Origin: UBA10347 sp905182135
Lineage (GTDB): Bacteria; Actinomycetota; Acidimicrobiia; Acidimicrobiales; UBA10347
NCBI GenBank assembly: GCA_963925805.1
Contig: CAWUSE010000008.1
Location: 88,453 to 152,452 of the forward strand
Reading direction: 5' to 3'
DNA: 64,000 bases
Shown here: positions 26,929-35,835 of the stretch, piece by piece
Numbering within the stretch: the first letter of the stretch is position 1
Layout: every line of letters starts with the position of its first letter
Notes under the pieces: generated by a model
What the model was told of the DNA's origin: nothing
Seen by the model: the letters and a program-made list of their open reading frames with translations, nothing else
Databases searched by the model: none
Translations under genes and position numbers: made by a program

Positions 26929-28911
26929 ATGCTTTTAGCTCAGCTGACGCGACAAAACGCCGATGAGAACGCCGATGAGAACAGCGGCTATACCGCTTCG
27001 CCCCGACACCCGGCTCTGAGACGAGTCGCTACCATGTTGAATCGCCTGCAGCGTGGAAGATCCCTTTTTTCACCCTTCGCTCGCTTTCCGCGTTCGACCA
27101 GCGACCAGGAGGAACGGGGAGCAATGATGATGCTCCTCGCTGGAAACATCGTTGCACTCGTAGCGAGCGGCGCTGTGGCCCTCGACCTATCCGCCAGGAT
27201 GAACTCAGCGCAGCATCTGCAAAACGCAGCCGATGCCGCATCGCTTGCCGGTGTCGTTGTCTGGGTTGACACCGCTGATGAAACGGCTACTCGCGCAAAG
27301 GTTGCCGAAATGACCGAACAGAACGGGGTCGACCGGCCCGACATCGTCGTCGACGTCACGTTCGTCGACTCGACGACTCGACGACTATCGCAGTCAACCT
27401 GACACAGGACAGCACAACCGGATTCCTTGCGATAGGACTACTTGGAGACCTAAATCGCATAGCGACGGCATCTTTCGACAGATGCAGCGCCACCTGTGGC
27501 GGCACAATCCTCATTCCAGAACCCTTTCTGCCGATCGACGCCGCAGGTTCCGGTGACGGCTTCGTACCGTCGATCGTCGGCACGAAGCTCTATGGCGTCA
27601 ACCACCACTCCGACACCATGGCATGTGTGGATCGAGTGACGCAGTCCACATGTTTCGAAGATGGAAATCTGTTCAATGACATCAGCTACACAACCGACTG
27701 GACCTGAGCGAAGCCTTTGTCGAGGGAAAGATCTACTACCTGGGTCAAAGCGTCAGCGACATCAAACTGTTGTGCTGGGAGACCACGACAGACACATTGT
27801 GCCCATCGCAACAACTCGCGACGCTCGAAGGTATGAACTTCCGCGGTGGCGCCGTAATCGAGGCTGACGATCAGGTCTACGCCGTCACCGACGACCACCG
27901 GATGAACTGTTATCGCACGAGTGGATCACCCTGTCCGCTCTTCGAAGCCGGCGGGATTCCGACCGGACTCGGCAATCTGATTGCGCCGCTCACCAAGGCG
28001 AACGCCATCGGCAATATGGACCAGGTACTCGATATTGCGACTGGGCGAATTACTACTCCATGATGGTCAAGGGTGGTGACGACAATGGCACCTACATCGA
28101 CTGCTGGAACAGCCTGACAGAAAGCCCGTGCACGGACTTTCCTGCAACGCAAGTCGACACCAGTCCCGACAAGAAGGGCGGCCGACTATTCCTCTATCAC
28201 CTGCCACGCGCTGCAGAGACCGACGTATCAATTGCAACAGGTGTATGTGCGACCAACGATGGCGAGATCAACTGCTATGACTTCATCACCGGCGCCTACC
28301 GGAACTGGGGAGATCTGATCGAGAATGGTCTGGCCTCACCGGCCATCAATGGTGGAACCCATATCAACCACCCTCCATCTAATCGGCTCGTACTCCAGGC
28401 CAAAGACCTAAACCTGTGCAGGGACTTCGACACCCAAACCAGCTGCGGATCCGTCTACGCCGGTCTCCCCTTCAACGATTACGGCTTTGCTTATGAAGGC
28501 AACTGCATATTTGCCCTAGGGCACGAGTCGCTATTTCATTCCTTCGGTATGACCGATCCAGAAATCGCGAATGCCTGCCCCGGCACGTCGTCAATGGCTC
28601 GGATCAACACGCGCGGCTGTGCTGGTGGCTTGACGTGGCCTCGAGTCAGTTTCGACTTCGAGTTCACACCATTCACCAACTTCACCGTGACGTTGAGAGA
28701 TCCCAACGGCAACATAGTGATGGGACCTGTCGACATGACCGACCATCCCACTGGGCTACTTGACCTCTCTACCACTTCAACGATGCATGAATACTTGATC
28801 ATCGAGACGGTCGCCGTAGTCCAGGACGGTCTAGCGACCAGCCCATGGGACGAGGATGTTCCGCCGGAAATATTCGTCGGACTCAACCGACTGCCGCACC
28901 TGGTCGGCTAA
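26929..28911 (+). pseudogene. TadG-like secreted/pilus-assembly protein with repeated cysteine-pair units, broken by three frameshifts
   Basis: Four fragments in successive frames make one protein of about 650 residues. Fragment 1 (26929 to about 27380) has a TadE/G-type N-terminus: RGAMMMLLAGNIVALVASG then LQNAADAASLAGVV. Fragment 2 (27384-27707) continues with IAVNLTQDSTTGFLAIGLLG. Fragment 3 (27698-28063) and fragment 4 (about 28030-28911) carry repeats with paired cysteines: CVDRVTQSTC, CWETTTDTLC, CYRTSGSPC, CWNSLTESPC, CRDFDTQTSC. The spacing suggests a beta-propeller-like surface domain. Each shift has the sense of a one-base loss; the first lies in a short CGACGACT repeat. Real decay or sequencing error are both possible. 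Confidence 0.7.
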
Positions 28912-28999
28912 TGCAAGCAGTCGTCAGGCGACAGTGACCAACCTTGCTGCTCCACACAAGCAAAAATACTGGAGGATCACGCGAGGGTCCCCGGTGGCC

Positions 29000-29304
29000 T
29001 TAGCTCCCTTCAAGGCCACGCCGAGCACACGTTTCAGACAACGACTGTGACGGCGGGATAAGGACCGCCACATAGTTCACGATGTTCGCTGTCTTGGGCT
29101 TCGTGTAGCTGCGTCGGCCGTCTCACCATCCATGCTCTCGGTGTAAGAGAGCGCCGTGCCCTTCCCGCTACAAACCGATGTGCGCTCGCGCTCACTGAGA
29201 GACTTACGTCTAACCAATGCAGGCGGGAAGCAGTAGTTTCCCTCGACGATGACTATTCCCTCGCTCTCCGCGATTAATCGTCCACTAAATATTGCTGTTG
29301 TCAC
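29000..29304 (-). pseudogene. DUF427 protein, frameshifted
   Basis: From the ATG at 29304 the first part reads TAIFSGRLIAESEGIVIVEG then NYCFPPALVRR, matching the DUF427 core (IAESD...VVEGNHYFPP). After DGETADAA the frame loses the family; the frame displaced by one base continues YTKPKTANIVNYVAVL, the expected DUF427 ending, and stops at 29000. A single-base loss near 29108 explains this. DUF427 proteins are small, of unknown function and widespread in actinobacteria. Confidence 0.7.
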
Positions 29305-29374
29305 AACGGAATCTGGCCCCGACGGTCACCTGCATGTTCCCTTGCTGTAGCGATCTACAAAGCATGCTGGCACT

Positions 29375-30568
29375 ATGAACGGTGTGAAACTCGCTATTTT
29401 AACGCGTGCCCCACGCAGCTACAGCACCCAACGTTTGCGCGCTGCAGCGATGGACCGCGGGGTCGACATCACCTTGTACGACACCCTGCGGTTCGCCATC
29501 GACTTAAGCCGGGATGATCCCAACGTGACCTATCGGGGTCGCGACATCGATGACGTCGACGCAATCTTGCCTCGTATCGGCGCGTCGATCACCTTCTACG
29601 GCATGGCCGTCGTGCGCCAGTTCCAGGCGATGGATGTGTACACGCCAAACACCGCCGATGGCATCGCCAATAGTCGCGACAAGCTGCGGTCGATGCAGAT
29701 CCTGTCTCGACACGAGATCGAGGTTCCATCGACCACCTTCGTCCGCGAACGCAGTGACATCCGCTCCGCTATCGCTCGCGTCGGCGGCGCACCAGTCATT
29801 ATCAAGACGCTCGAAGGCACCCAAGGCATCGGCGTAATCCTGGCGCCCGACCTCCGCGTTGCTGAAGCCGTTATCGAGACGCTGCAGAGCACCAACCAGA
29901 ATGTGCTTATCCAACGATTCGTTTCCGAGAGCCGCGGCCGTGATATTCGTGCGATCGTCGTAGGCGACCGCGTCGTTGCATCAATGCGCCGAAGCGCCAG
30001 TGGCGATGAGTTCCGCTCGAACGTGCACCGCGGTGGAACAACCGAAGCTGTACATCTCGATCCCGAAACCAGCGAGGTCGCGCTTCGAGCGGCGCAGACC
30101 CTCGGACTCACTGTGTGCGGTGTCGACATGCTCGAAAGCAATGACGGCCCACTAGTCATGGAAGTGAATTCGTCACCAGGGCTTCAAGGCATCGAAGAAG
30201 CGACCGGCCTCGACGTCGCCGGCACCATCATCGACCACATCGTGTCAAACGTAAACTTCCCCGACCTCGATGTGCGCCAGCGCCTAGGAGAAGCGACCGG
30301 TTATGGCGTTGCCGAGATCCACGTCGACCGCGGCGCCGCTATCGACGGTGTCACCCTGGCCGAGTCCGGTCTGCGTGACAGTGACATCACTGTATTGGTC
30401 ATCGAAAACGACTTCGGTGTCGTACCCAACCCATCAAGCGAGTGGGTCCTGAACGCAGGCGACCGATTGTTGTGTTTCGGCCGACTCGACGAGATGCGTT
30501 CGCTAGCCCCTGCTCGACGTGCCCGTCGTGGTCGTATCCGCCCTCTACCCGACGACCCGTTGCGCTAG
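29375..30568 (+). CDS. RimK-like ATP-grasp ligase fused to a C-terminal TrkA-C (RCK_C)-like domain
   Basis: 397 residues. Residues 1-300 are a RimK-type ATP-grasp: LPRIGASITFYGMAVVRQFQ, SRDKLRSMQILSRHEIEVPS, PVIIKTLEGTQGIGVILAPD, LIQRFVSESRGRDIRAIVVG and GVDMLESNDGPLVMEVNSSP with metal-binding Glu and Asn. Residues about 310-385 (AEIHVDRGAAIDGVTLAESG then TVLVIENDFGVVPNPSSEW and GDRLLCFG) have the shape of TrkA-C domains. RimK ligases add glutamate or related amino acids to protein or peptide C-termini. The added domain may bind a ligand that controls activity (inference). The next gene, 35 bases downstream, encodes an AstE/AspA-like hydrolase. Confidence 0.85.
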   Translation: MNGVKLAILTRAPRSYSTQRLRAAAMDRGVDITLYDTLRFAIDLSRDDPNVTYRGRDIDDVDAILPRIGASITFYGMAVVRQFQAMDVYTPNTADGIANSRDKLRSMQILSRHEIEVPSTTFVRERSDIRSAIARVGGAPVIIKTLEGTQGIGVILAPDLRVAEAVIETLQSTNQNVLIQRFVSESRGRDIRAIVVGDRVVASMRRSASGDEFRSNVHRGGTTEAVHLDPETSEVALRAAQTLGLTVCGVDMLESNDGPLVMEVNSSPGLQGIEEATGLDVAGTIIDHIVSNVNFPDLDVRQRLGEATGYGVAEIHVDRGAAIDGVTLAESGLRDSDITVLVIENDFGVVPNPSSEWVLNAGDRLLCFGRLDEMRSLAPARRARRGRIRPLPDDPLR

Positions 30569-30603
30569 CTCGCCACGTCTCGATCTAAGCTCTCTCTGCA
30601 CCA

Positions 30604-31752
30604 ATGACCAAGAAAAAATCAACGGCCATGACCGCTTCCTCCGACGCCCTTGGCGCCAAGCCAGAGCGGGCTGTCCCACCGTCAAAAAAGATCGCAGCGG
30701 CCCCCGGGCACGACGTAGTCAACACGAAGAAGCGCAGCCCTAAGGTCACGCGGGCACCGTTCGAGATTGCTGGACAGCGGGTGACCGCTGGCAAGCGCAT
30801 GCGGATTGAATTACCTATTGGCAACCTGATGAGCGGCACACCTGTTGCGTTGCCACTCATCGTCGTGCACGGGAAAAAGGACGGACCAGTCGTTTGGCTG
30901 AGCGCTGCCATCCACGGTGACGAAATATGTGGGGTCGAGATCATCCGCCAGGTCCTCGATGCGATCAGCGCTCCTGCACTTGCAGGCACCGTCATCGCGG
31001 CTCCCGTGGTTAATGTGCACGGCTTTAACACCAACGACCGATACCTCCCCGATGGACGGGACCTAAACCGAAGCTTCCCCGGCTCTCCACGCGGGTCCCT
31101 CGCCTCCCGTATCGCATATTTGTTCATGAAAGAGATCGTCAAACGATCCGATGTCGGCATCGATCTCCATACCGGCGCCGACCTGCGCACAAACTTGCCG
31201 CAGATCCGATGCGATGTCGACCACGGCCCAACGCTGGAACTCGCAGATATTTTCGGTGCGCCGATCGTAATCGATGCCCGTTTACGTGATGGCTCGCTCC
31301 GCCAAGCGACGGTCGAAGCCGGCAAGATCATGCTGCTTTTCGAAGGCGGCGAAGCAAGCCGATTCGACCCTGCGGCGATCGCTACAGGCACCGCAGGGGT
31401 GCTTCGCACTCTGAACCATCTCGGCGTCACAGATTTCGACGCACCCATTGGACAGCGTTCGTTGTATTCACGCTCGACGAGCTGGAGCCGAGCATCAAAC
31501 AGCGGGATCGTGCATCTCGATGCACACCTTGGCGAGCTCGTCAGCGCGAAGCAGCAGCTCGCCACGGTCTATGACCCTTTCGGCAAGGTCCTCGGCAAGA
31601 TCAAGTCCAAGTACGACGGAATCGTTATCGGCCATACTCAGGCACCATTGGTCAACCGTGGCGACGCTATCTCACACGTTGCGCGCATCATGTCCGAGGC
31701 GCCAAATGCCAGCTGGGGCGTTCCCGGCGCCGTCGATACCGAAGAGCGCTAA
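30604..31752 (+). CDS. Succinylglutamate desuccinylase/aspartoacylase-family metallohydrolase
   Basis: 382 residues with a basic, low-complexity N-terminus of about 60 residues. The M14-type core follows: VVWLSAAIHGDEICGVEIIR supplies the first zinc His and Glu, NTNDRYLPDGRDLNRSFPG the substrate-binding Asn-Arg, and GIDLHTGADLRTNLPQI the second zinc His. The C-terminal IVHLDAHLGELVSAKQQLAT and later VNRGDAISHVARI form the usual beta domain. It should hydrolyse an N-acyl or amide bond to an acidic amino acid. Pairing with a RimK ligase recurs in bacteria and suggests a ligation/removal cycle, but that is inference here. Confidence 0.88.
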   Translation: MTKKKSTAMTASSDALGAKPERAVPPSKKIAAAPGHDVVNTKKRSPKVTRAPFEIAGQRVTAGKRMRIELPIGNLMSGTPVALPLIVVHGKKDGPVVWLSAAIHGDEICGVEIIRQVLDAISAPALAGTVIAAPVVNVHGFNTNDRYLPDGRDLNRSFPGSPRGSLASRIAYLFMKEIVKRSDVGIDLHTGADLRTNLPQIRCDVDHGPTLELADIFGAPIVIDARLRDGSLRQATVEAGKIMLLFEGGEASRFDPAAIATGTAGVLRTLNHLGVTDFDAPIGQRSLYSRSTSWSRASNSGIVHLDAHLGELVSAKQQLATVYDPFGKVLGKIKSKYDGIVIGHTQAPLVNRGDAISHVARIMSEAPNASWGVPGAVDTEER

Positions 31753-31789
31753 TTTCGACCGCCCTGGCAAGGTCGTCGACTACGGTCGG

Positions 31790-32050
31790 GTGATTTTGGG
31801 CCGGTTCGCCAAGACCCCAGCTTCGGTTACTGCCACAGCGTCGCTACAGGGCGTGCACAACAACGCTCTATTGGCCGAACTTCGCCGCAACCCAGACGAC
31901 ACCGCGGCCCCGCACATTCCAGGCATCATCGAAGAGCCCAACACAAAACAACTGCTGGGAACGGCACAAACTCAAACACCTCTGCTGAGCAAGGCGTTAC
32001 CCGCGAAGCCGATCATGGGGACTCGGGAGCCCCTCGGGCCACAGCCTTAA
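31790..32050 (+). CDS. Short open frame of unknown function after the metallohydrolase
   Basis: From GTG at 31790 the frame gives 86 residues (GRFAKTPASVTATASLQGVH, HIPGIIEEPNTKQLLG, ALPAKPIMGTREPLGPQP). Codon third positions look like neighbouring genes, and the frame stays open back into the preceding gene. I recognise no family, and it could be a remnant. It fills most of the 400-base gap before the phosphohistidine-domain gene. Confidence 0.35.
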   Translation: MILGRFAKTPASVTATASLQGVHNNALLAELRRNPDDTAAPHIPGIIEEPNTKQLLGTAQTQTPLLSKALPAKPIMGTREPLGPQP

Positions 32051-32153
32051 CCGCTGCCAACCGGGCCTTAACCGAGTAGAACGGGTTTGGTGAGTCGTAG
32101 TACCTTCGATGCCGCACCAAAGAACGAATCACACTCCTGCGAAAGGTTGTACC

Positions 32154-33896
32154 GTGCAAGAACGCTGGATCACCGACTGGCCTGTTAGCGAACGTTGGAC
32201 CCACTACACCCGCGCCAACGCCGGTGAAGTCTTGCCTAACCCAGCGAGCCCACTCGGACAACAATTCAGCTGGGAAAAGGGCATGATCCCCGGTTGGCGC
32301 GATGCCTATATCGAATCCGGCAATTACAGCCTGGACGAGTTCGATGCCGACCGGGCTGAAGTTGTTGGATTCTTCGGTGGCTATTTATTTATCAACCTTT
32401 CCAACGTCCGCATGCAAGGGGTTCGTAGCCCTGCCATCACCATCGAGCAACTCGACCTGGCGTTCTTCGGTGACCGCCTCGACGTACCTGCCTACATTGC
32501 TCACCCCGACGATGACCGGCCTGACCTTATGGAAAAGGCCCTTCGGCACATCGGTTGGATGCTCACCGCGCAGGACTACCCAGAAATTGATGCGTTCAAG
32601 CAACAGACCATCACCTTGCGCTGTGGGCGCCCTGACCTGTCGATGCTGACTGACGACGAACTGGTTGCCCGTGCCCGCATGACACAGCCCCTGTTGCAAA
32701 CCGGCTTCCATCACCACGGCGTCGCCTCAAGTGCATCCGGCGTGGCACCCGGCATCCTCTACGCCATTGGCGACGCAATTGACGACCCGACTATGCCCAT
32801 GGTGCTGTGCTCAGGCATCGGCAACGTCGATTCCGCTGAGCCGAGTTATCGCATGTGGGAACTCTCACGCCAGGTGCGCGCCAGTCGGATCCTTACAACC
32901 GTGTTCAATGCAGGCGTAGATGGGCTACTCGACCGGCTGAAGTCAGAAGCCAGCGCCGACGCAGCCGAGTTCCTTGCAGCCTGGGATCAGTTCATTATTG
33001 ACTTCGGTAGCCGCGGACCTAGCGAGTGGGAAATGGCCTCGCCCACCTGGGAGACAGAACCAGAACTTGCGCTGGCTGCGCTGAATCAGACCCGGTGGCA
33101 AACCGACGTTGAGTCGCCCGCGAACCGGAACCAAACAAAAGTCATTGAGCGCACCACCAAGATCGCTGAAGTCCGAGCCGCGGTCGCTGCGCTCGGTAAC
33201 GACGGACTCAATGCCCAACTCGAGGTCGCCATCGTTGCGACCAATCAACTCGCCTTCCGCGAGCGCACAAAGACCAATCTGGTTCGTGTCGTTCATGAGG
33301 GCCGCATGGTATTTCGAGAGCTCGGGCGTCGCCATGGCCTAGCTGGCAACCTCAACCATGTCGAACATGTGTTTATGTTGCTCGACGACGAGGTCGAATC
33401 GTTCGTGAAGAACCCAACCTTTATGACAACTACCCTTGCTGGCCGCTACGAACAATGGCACGAGTTATGGGATCTGGAACCACCGTTTATCATCACTGAC
33501 GGCAATGTCCCGCCGCTGCCACAGTGGCCCCGAAAGGGCCAAGCGATCGTCGAATCGGTAGCCACCGGCGACATTCTCCAGGGAATACCCGGCTGCCCTG
33601 GCGTAGTTCAAGGCATCGCCCGAGTGATCCTGGACCCACGTGACCCTATGGCGCTCGAACCGGGCGACATCATGATTGCGCCGGTCCTCGACCCGGCATG
33701 GACTCCCCTATTCATGACTGCGGGTGGTGTCATCGTCAACGTTGGCGGCCAAATCAGCCACGCAATCATCGTCAGTCGAGAATTGGGGCTTCCTTGTGTG
33801 GTGTCTGTCGAACACGCCACCGACCAGATACCCAACGGAGCCACCATCGAAGTCAACGGCGCCACCGGAAAAATCACGATCATCGAGTTGCCGTAA
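32154..33896 (+). CDS. PEP-utilising enzyme, mobile (phosphohistidine) domain protein lacking the ATP-grasp half
   Basis: 580 residues from the GTG at 32154, with GAAAGG about ten bases upstream; the open frame extends 15 codons further. The C-terminal 100 residues are the swivelling phosphohistidine domain: GCPGVVQGIARVILDP, LEPGDIMIAPVLDPAWTPLF, GGVIVNVGGQISHAIIVSRE with the phospho-His in SHA, then LGLPCVVSVEHATDQIP. The N-terminal 430 residues resemble the central linker of PEP synthase and rifampicin phosphotransferase-like proteins (FIIDFGSRGPSEWEMASPTW). The usual N-terminal PPDK-type ATP-binding domain is absent and is not next door. The partner that would phosphorylate the histidine is unknown. 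Confidence 0.85.
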   Translation: MQERWITDWPVSERWTHYTRANAGEVLPNPASPLGQQFSWEKGMIPGWRDAYIESGNYSLDEFDADRAEVVGFFGGYLFINLSNVRMQGVRSPAITIEQLDLAFFGDRLDVPAYIAHPDDDRPDLMEKALRHIGWMLTAQDYPEIDAFKQQTITLRCGRPDLSMLTDDELVARARMTQPLLQTGFHHHGVASSASGVAPGILYAIGDAIDDPTMPMVLCSGIGNVDSAEPSYRMWELSRQVRASRILTTVFNAGVDGLLDRLKSEASADAAEFLAAWDQFIIDFGSRGPSEWEMASPTWETEPELALAALNQTRWQTDVESPANRNQTKVIERTTKIAEVRAAVAALGNDGLNAQLEVAIVATNQLAFRERTKTNLVRVVHEGRMVFRELGRRHGLAGNLNHVEHVFMLLDDEVESFVKNPTFMTTTLAGRYEQWHELWDLEPPFIITDGNVPPLPQWPRKGQAIVESVATGDILQGIPGCPGVVQGIARVILDPRDPMALEPGDIMIAPVLDPAWTPLFMTAGGVIVNVGGQISHAIIVSRELGLPCVVSVEHATDQIPNGATIEVNGATGKITIIELP

Positions 33897-34066
33897 CACG
33901 ACCGTTTCGCTTCAACATCCAAGCATTCAATGCCAGATCAGCGCAGGAATGGACCGACGCCGCCAGTGCCGCTGAGGACCTGGGCTACTTGTACGTGCAT
34001 CTCGCCGACCACTACATGGGCCAGGAGTTGCCCAAGAAACCGCATTGCATCCTGTGCAAGATCTAG
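33896..34066 (+). pseudogene. N-terminal remnant of an LLM F420-dependent oxidoreductase
   Basis: The frame starting right after the previous stop reads RPFRFNIQAF, then EWTDAASAAEDLGYLYVHLADHYMG before losing similarity and stopping at 34066. This matches the first 40 residues of LLM F420 oxidoreductases (RPFRFGVQ, RRAEDLGY, PDH). There is no start codon, and the other 250-300 residues are missing. The rest of the gap to 34284 shows nothing I can assign. Confidence 0.6.
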
Positions 34067-34284
34067 CCGCAATCCCAGCGATGAGGGCGGCAACTACCAC
34101 CATCCAGTGGTCTTAGAGAAGTCTCTAGTAACGACCGAGAAGGCAAGATTTGCTCAGTCGGTAGGGGGTCCAGCAACGAAAAAATGGTGCCGCCTGTACT
34201 AGCCAAACTCACGGGACAGTAATACAACTCGCCTTCGGCAGTTCCAAGGAACGTGCTTCGTTCCACCATTTGCAGCGTCAGGAC

Positions 34285-35157
34285 TCAGCGAGGCGGCCGG
34301 GGGATGAGGACTGGGACATCCTTCAGATACTTCTGGTAGTCGGGGTCGCCGCCCCAGCGCTTCTGACCGCGGCGTTCGAGCGCCGGCAAGCCCGAAACTT
34401 TGGTCAGCAACAAAATGACGAATAACGGAGAAACGAGCGCAACGAATTCGCGCCCATCAAACGCGGGCAGTGCAATAAGCGCCATGCCGACCCATAGCGT
34501 GATCTCGCCGAAGTAGTTGGGATGGCGTGACCATGCCCAGATCCCCGTCGAGATAAACCGGCCATGGTTGGCAGGATCCTTCTTGAAAGTAGCCTTCTCT
34601 CCGTCGGCTCGTACCTCGATCGCAAAACCGACAATCCACACGATCAAACCAATCACGGTCAGCACCCCAAAGGGGGCTTCGTCGACCGAAGTGATCGCGG
34701 TCCACGCGGCCAACGCGGTAAACGACACCCATACGGCCTGCAGTGTCCAGGTTTCAAATAGCCGAACCGGATCGGCCCGTATCCTGTCGAAGCGGCTATC
34801 GACACCACCGTCGTTCTGAATTCGTTTGAACAGGAACGTTCCCAGGCGGCCGGCCCAAACGAAGACAAGCCCCGCCATGATGAACGACGTCGCCTTGTTG
34901 TTCGGCCCCAAGATCAGCGCCAAAATCGTGACCGATATGTATGTCAGACTGCCGGCCAGATCGAAGAAGCGCTCGGTCTTCCTGATCAGCGACGGGATGA
35001 ACACGATCCAATTCACCGCAAACGCAACGATCAAACACCACACAACAGCGGGCAGTCCTGCTCGCTCCACGCTGTCGGCGCTAACGATCCATGCCAGAAG
35101 CGCAGTGACGGCAACACTAATGGTCGACGAGAGAACCGCAACTCTATTTCTGCTCAT
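34285..35157 (-). CDS. DUF1295 / steroid 5-alpha-reductase-like membrane protein
   Basis: 290 residues with about seven membrane segments. DUF1295 marks: SLTYISVTILALILGP, WAGRLGTFLFKRIQNDGGVD, SRFDRIRADPVRLFETWTLQ, and the C-terminal NADPH-site motif GIWAWSRHPNYFGEITLW, ending ALERRGQKRWGGDPDYQKYL. The family reduces double bonds in lipids or sterol-like compounds; the substrate here is unknown. It is divergent from, or isolated from, its neighbours. Confidence 0.9.
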   Translation of the reverse strand: MSRNRVAVLSSTISVAVTALLAWIVSADSVERAGLPAVVWCLIVAFAVNWIVFIPSLIRKTERFFDLAGSLTYISVTILALILGPNNKATSFIMAGLVFVWAGRLGTFLFKRIQNDGGVDSRFDRIRADPVRLFETWTLQAVWVSFTALAAWTAITSVDEAPFGVLTVIGLIVWIVGFAIEVRADGEKATFKKDPANHGRFISTGIWAWSRHPNYFGEITLWVGMALIALPAFDGREFVALVSPLFVILLLTKVSGLPALERRGQKRWGGDPDYQKYLKDVPVLIPRPPR

Positions 35158-35835
35158 ATTTGACAGTGTGTCGCGGTCTGCTGTGCGATACCGAATCCTT
35201 CCGACAATAAGAACCGTCTAATCCATGCCAGCAACGCCGTTGCCCCTTTGTGTCACTATTGGGATGGATCAAATGGTTACGGCTCGAGCCAGTAGCCAGC
35301 GCCGTAGTTGGACCAATCACCCACGGCCATTTACTTAGCGTGTGACCGACACGATCTGGCCCGGGGCTACTAAAACATCTCATTCACCGTCAAAGGCCAA
35401 GACACCGGGTCCTCCCATCGTCACCGCTGGACCCAGGCAAAGGCGCTCAAACGACGAGATCTCGACATCGCTCAGTCATGGAGATCAGCCAACCCAACGA
35501 ATAGGTGGTCAACAACACACGATTTGAGCGTTTGAACACGTCTGAAATATGAGCGCGTCTACTATCTGTACCACCACACCCGCGACGTAAACCTCACAGG
35601 ACAAACATCAGTTATGAAGGTCGGCATCAACCTGCCAGCACGGTTCTCATTCGCGAGAACTGAGACGATGCTGTCGCTCTATGGGCAGCTGGGACCACAC
35701 TCGGACCGGAGACCTGACCGCCTTCTTGGCATATCGCATCCGGCGCCACGAACCGACACACCGTTATCTGCCACGGCCCGCAACGGTGGCCTTCCGCAGT
35801 TCATGTCCGCACTCAGCGGCCTGTAGGCGATCTTC
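35158..35835. other. Intergenic region, no supported gene
   Basis: 678 bases between the divergent DUF1295 and MFS genes. Several short frames exist on both strands, but none has a family pattern. A minus-strand ATG at about 35332 opens a 17-codon frame ending in GDWSNYGAGYWLEP, which looks like the tail of a lost gene. A plus-strand frame at 35614 begins MKVGINLPARF, reminiscent of an LLM protein N-terminus, but soon loses any pattern. Promoters for both flanking genes should lie here. Confidence 0.45.

Noticed and set aside
35281..35334. Short minus-strand peptide ending GDWSNYGAGYWLEP
   Set aside because: Too short, with no ribosome binding site; mentioned only as a possible gene tail.
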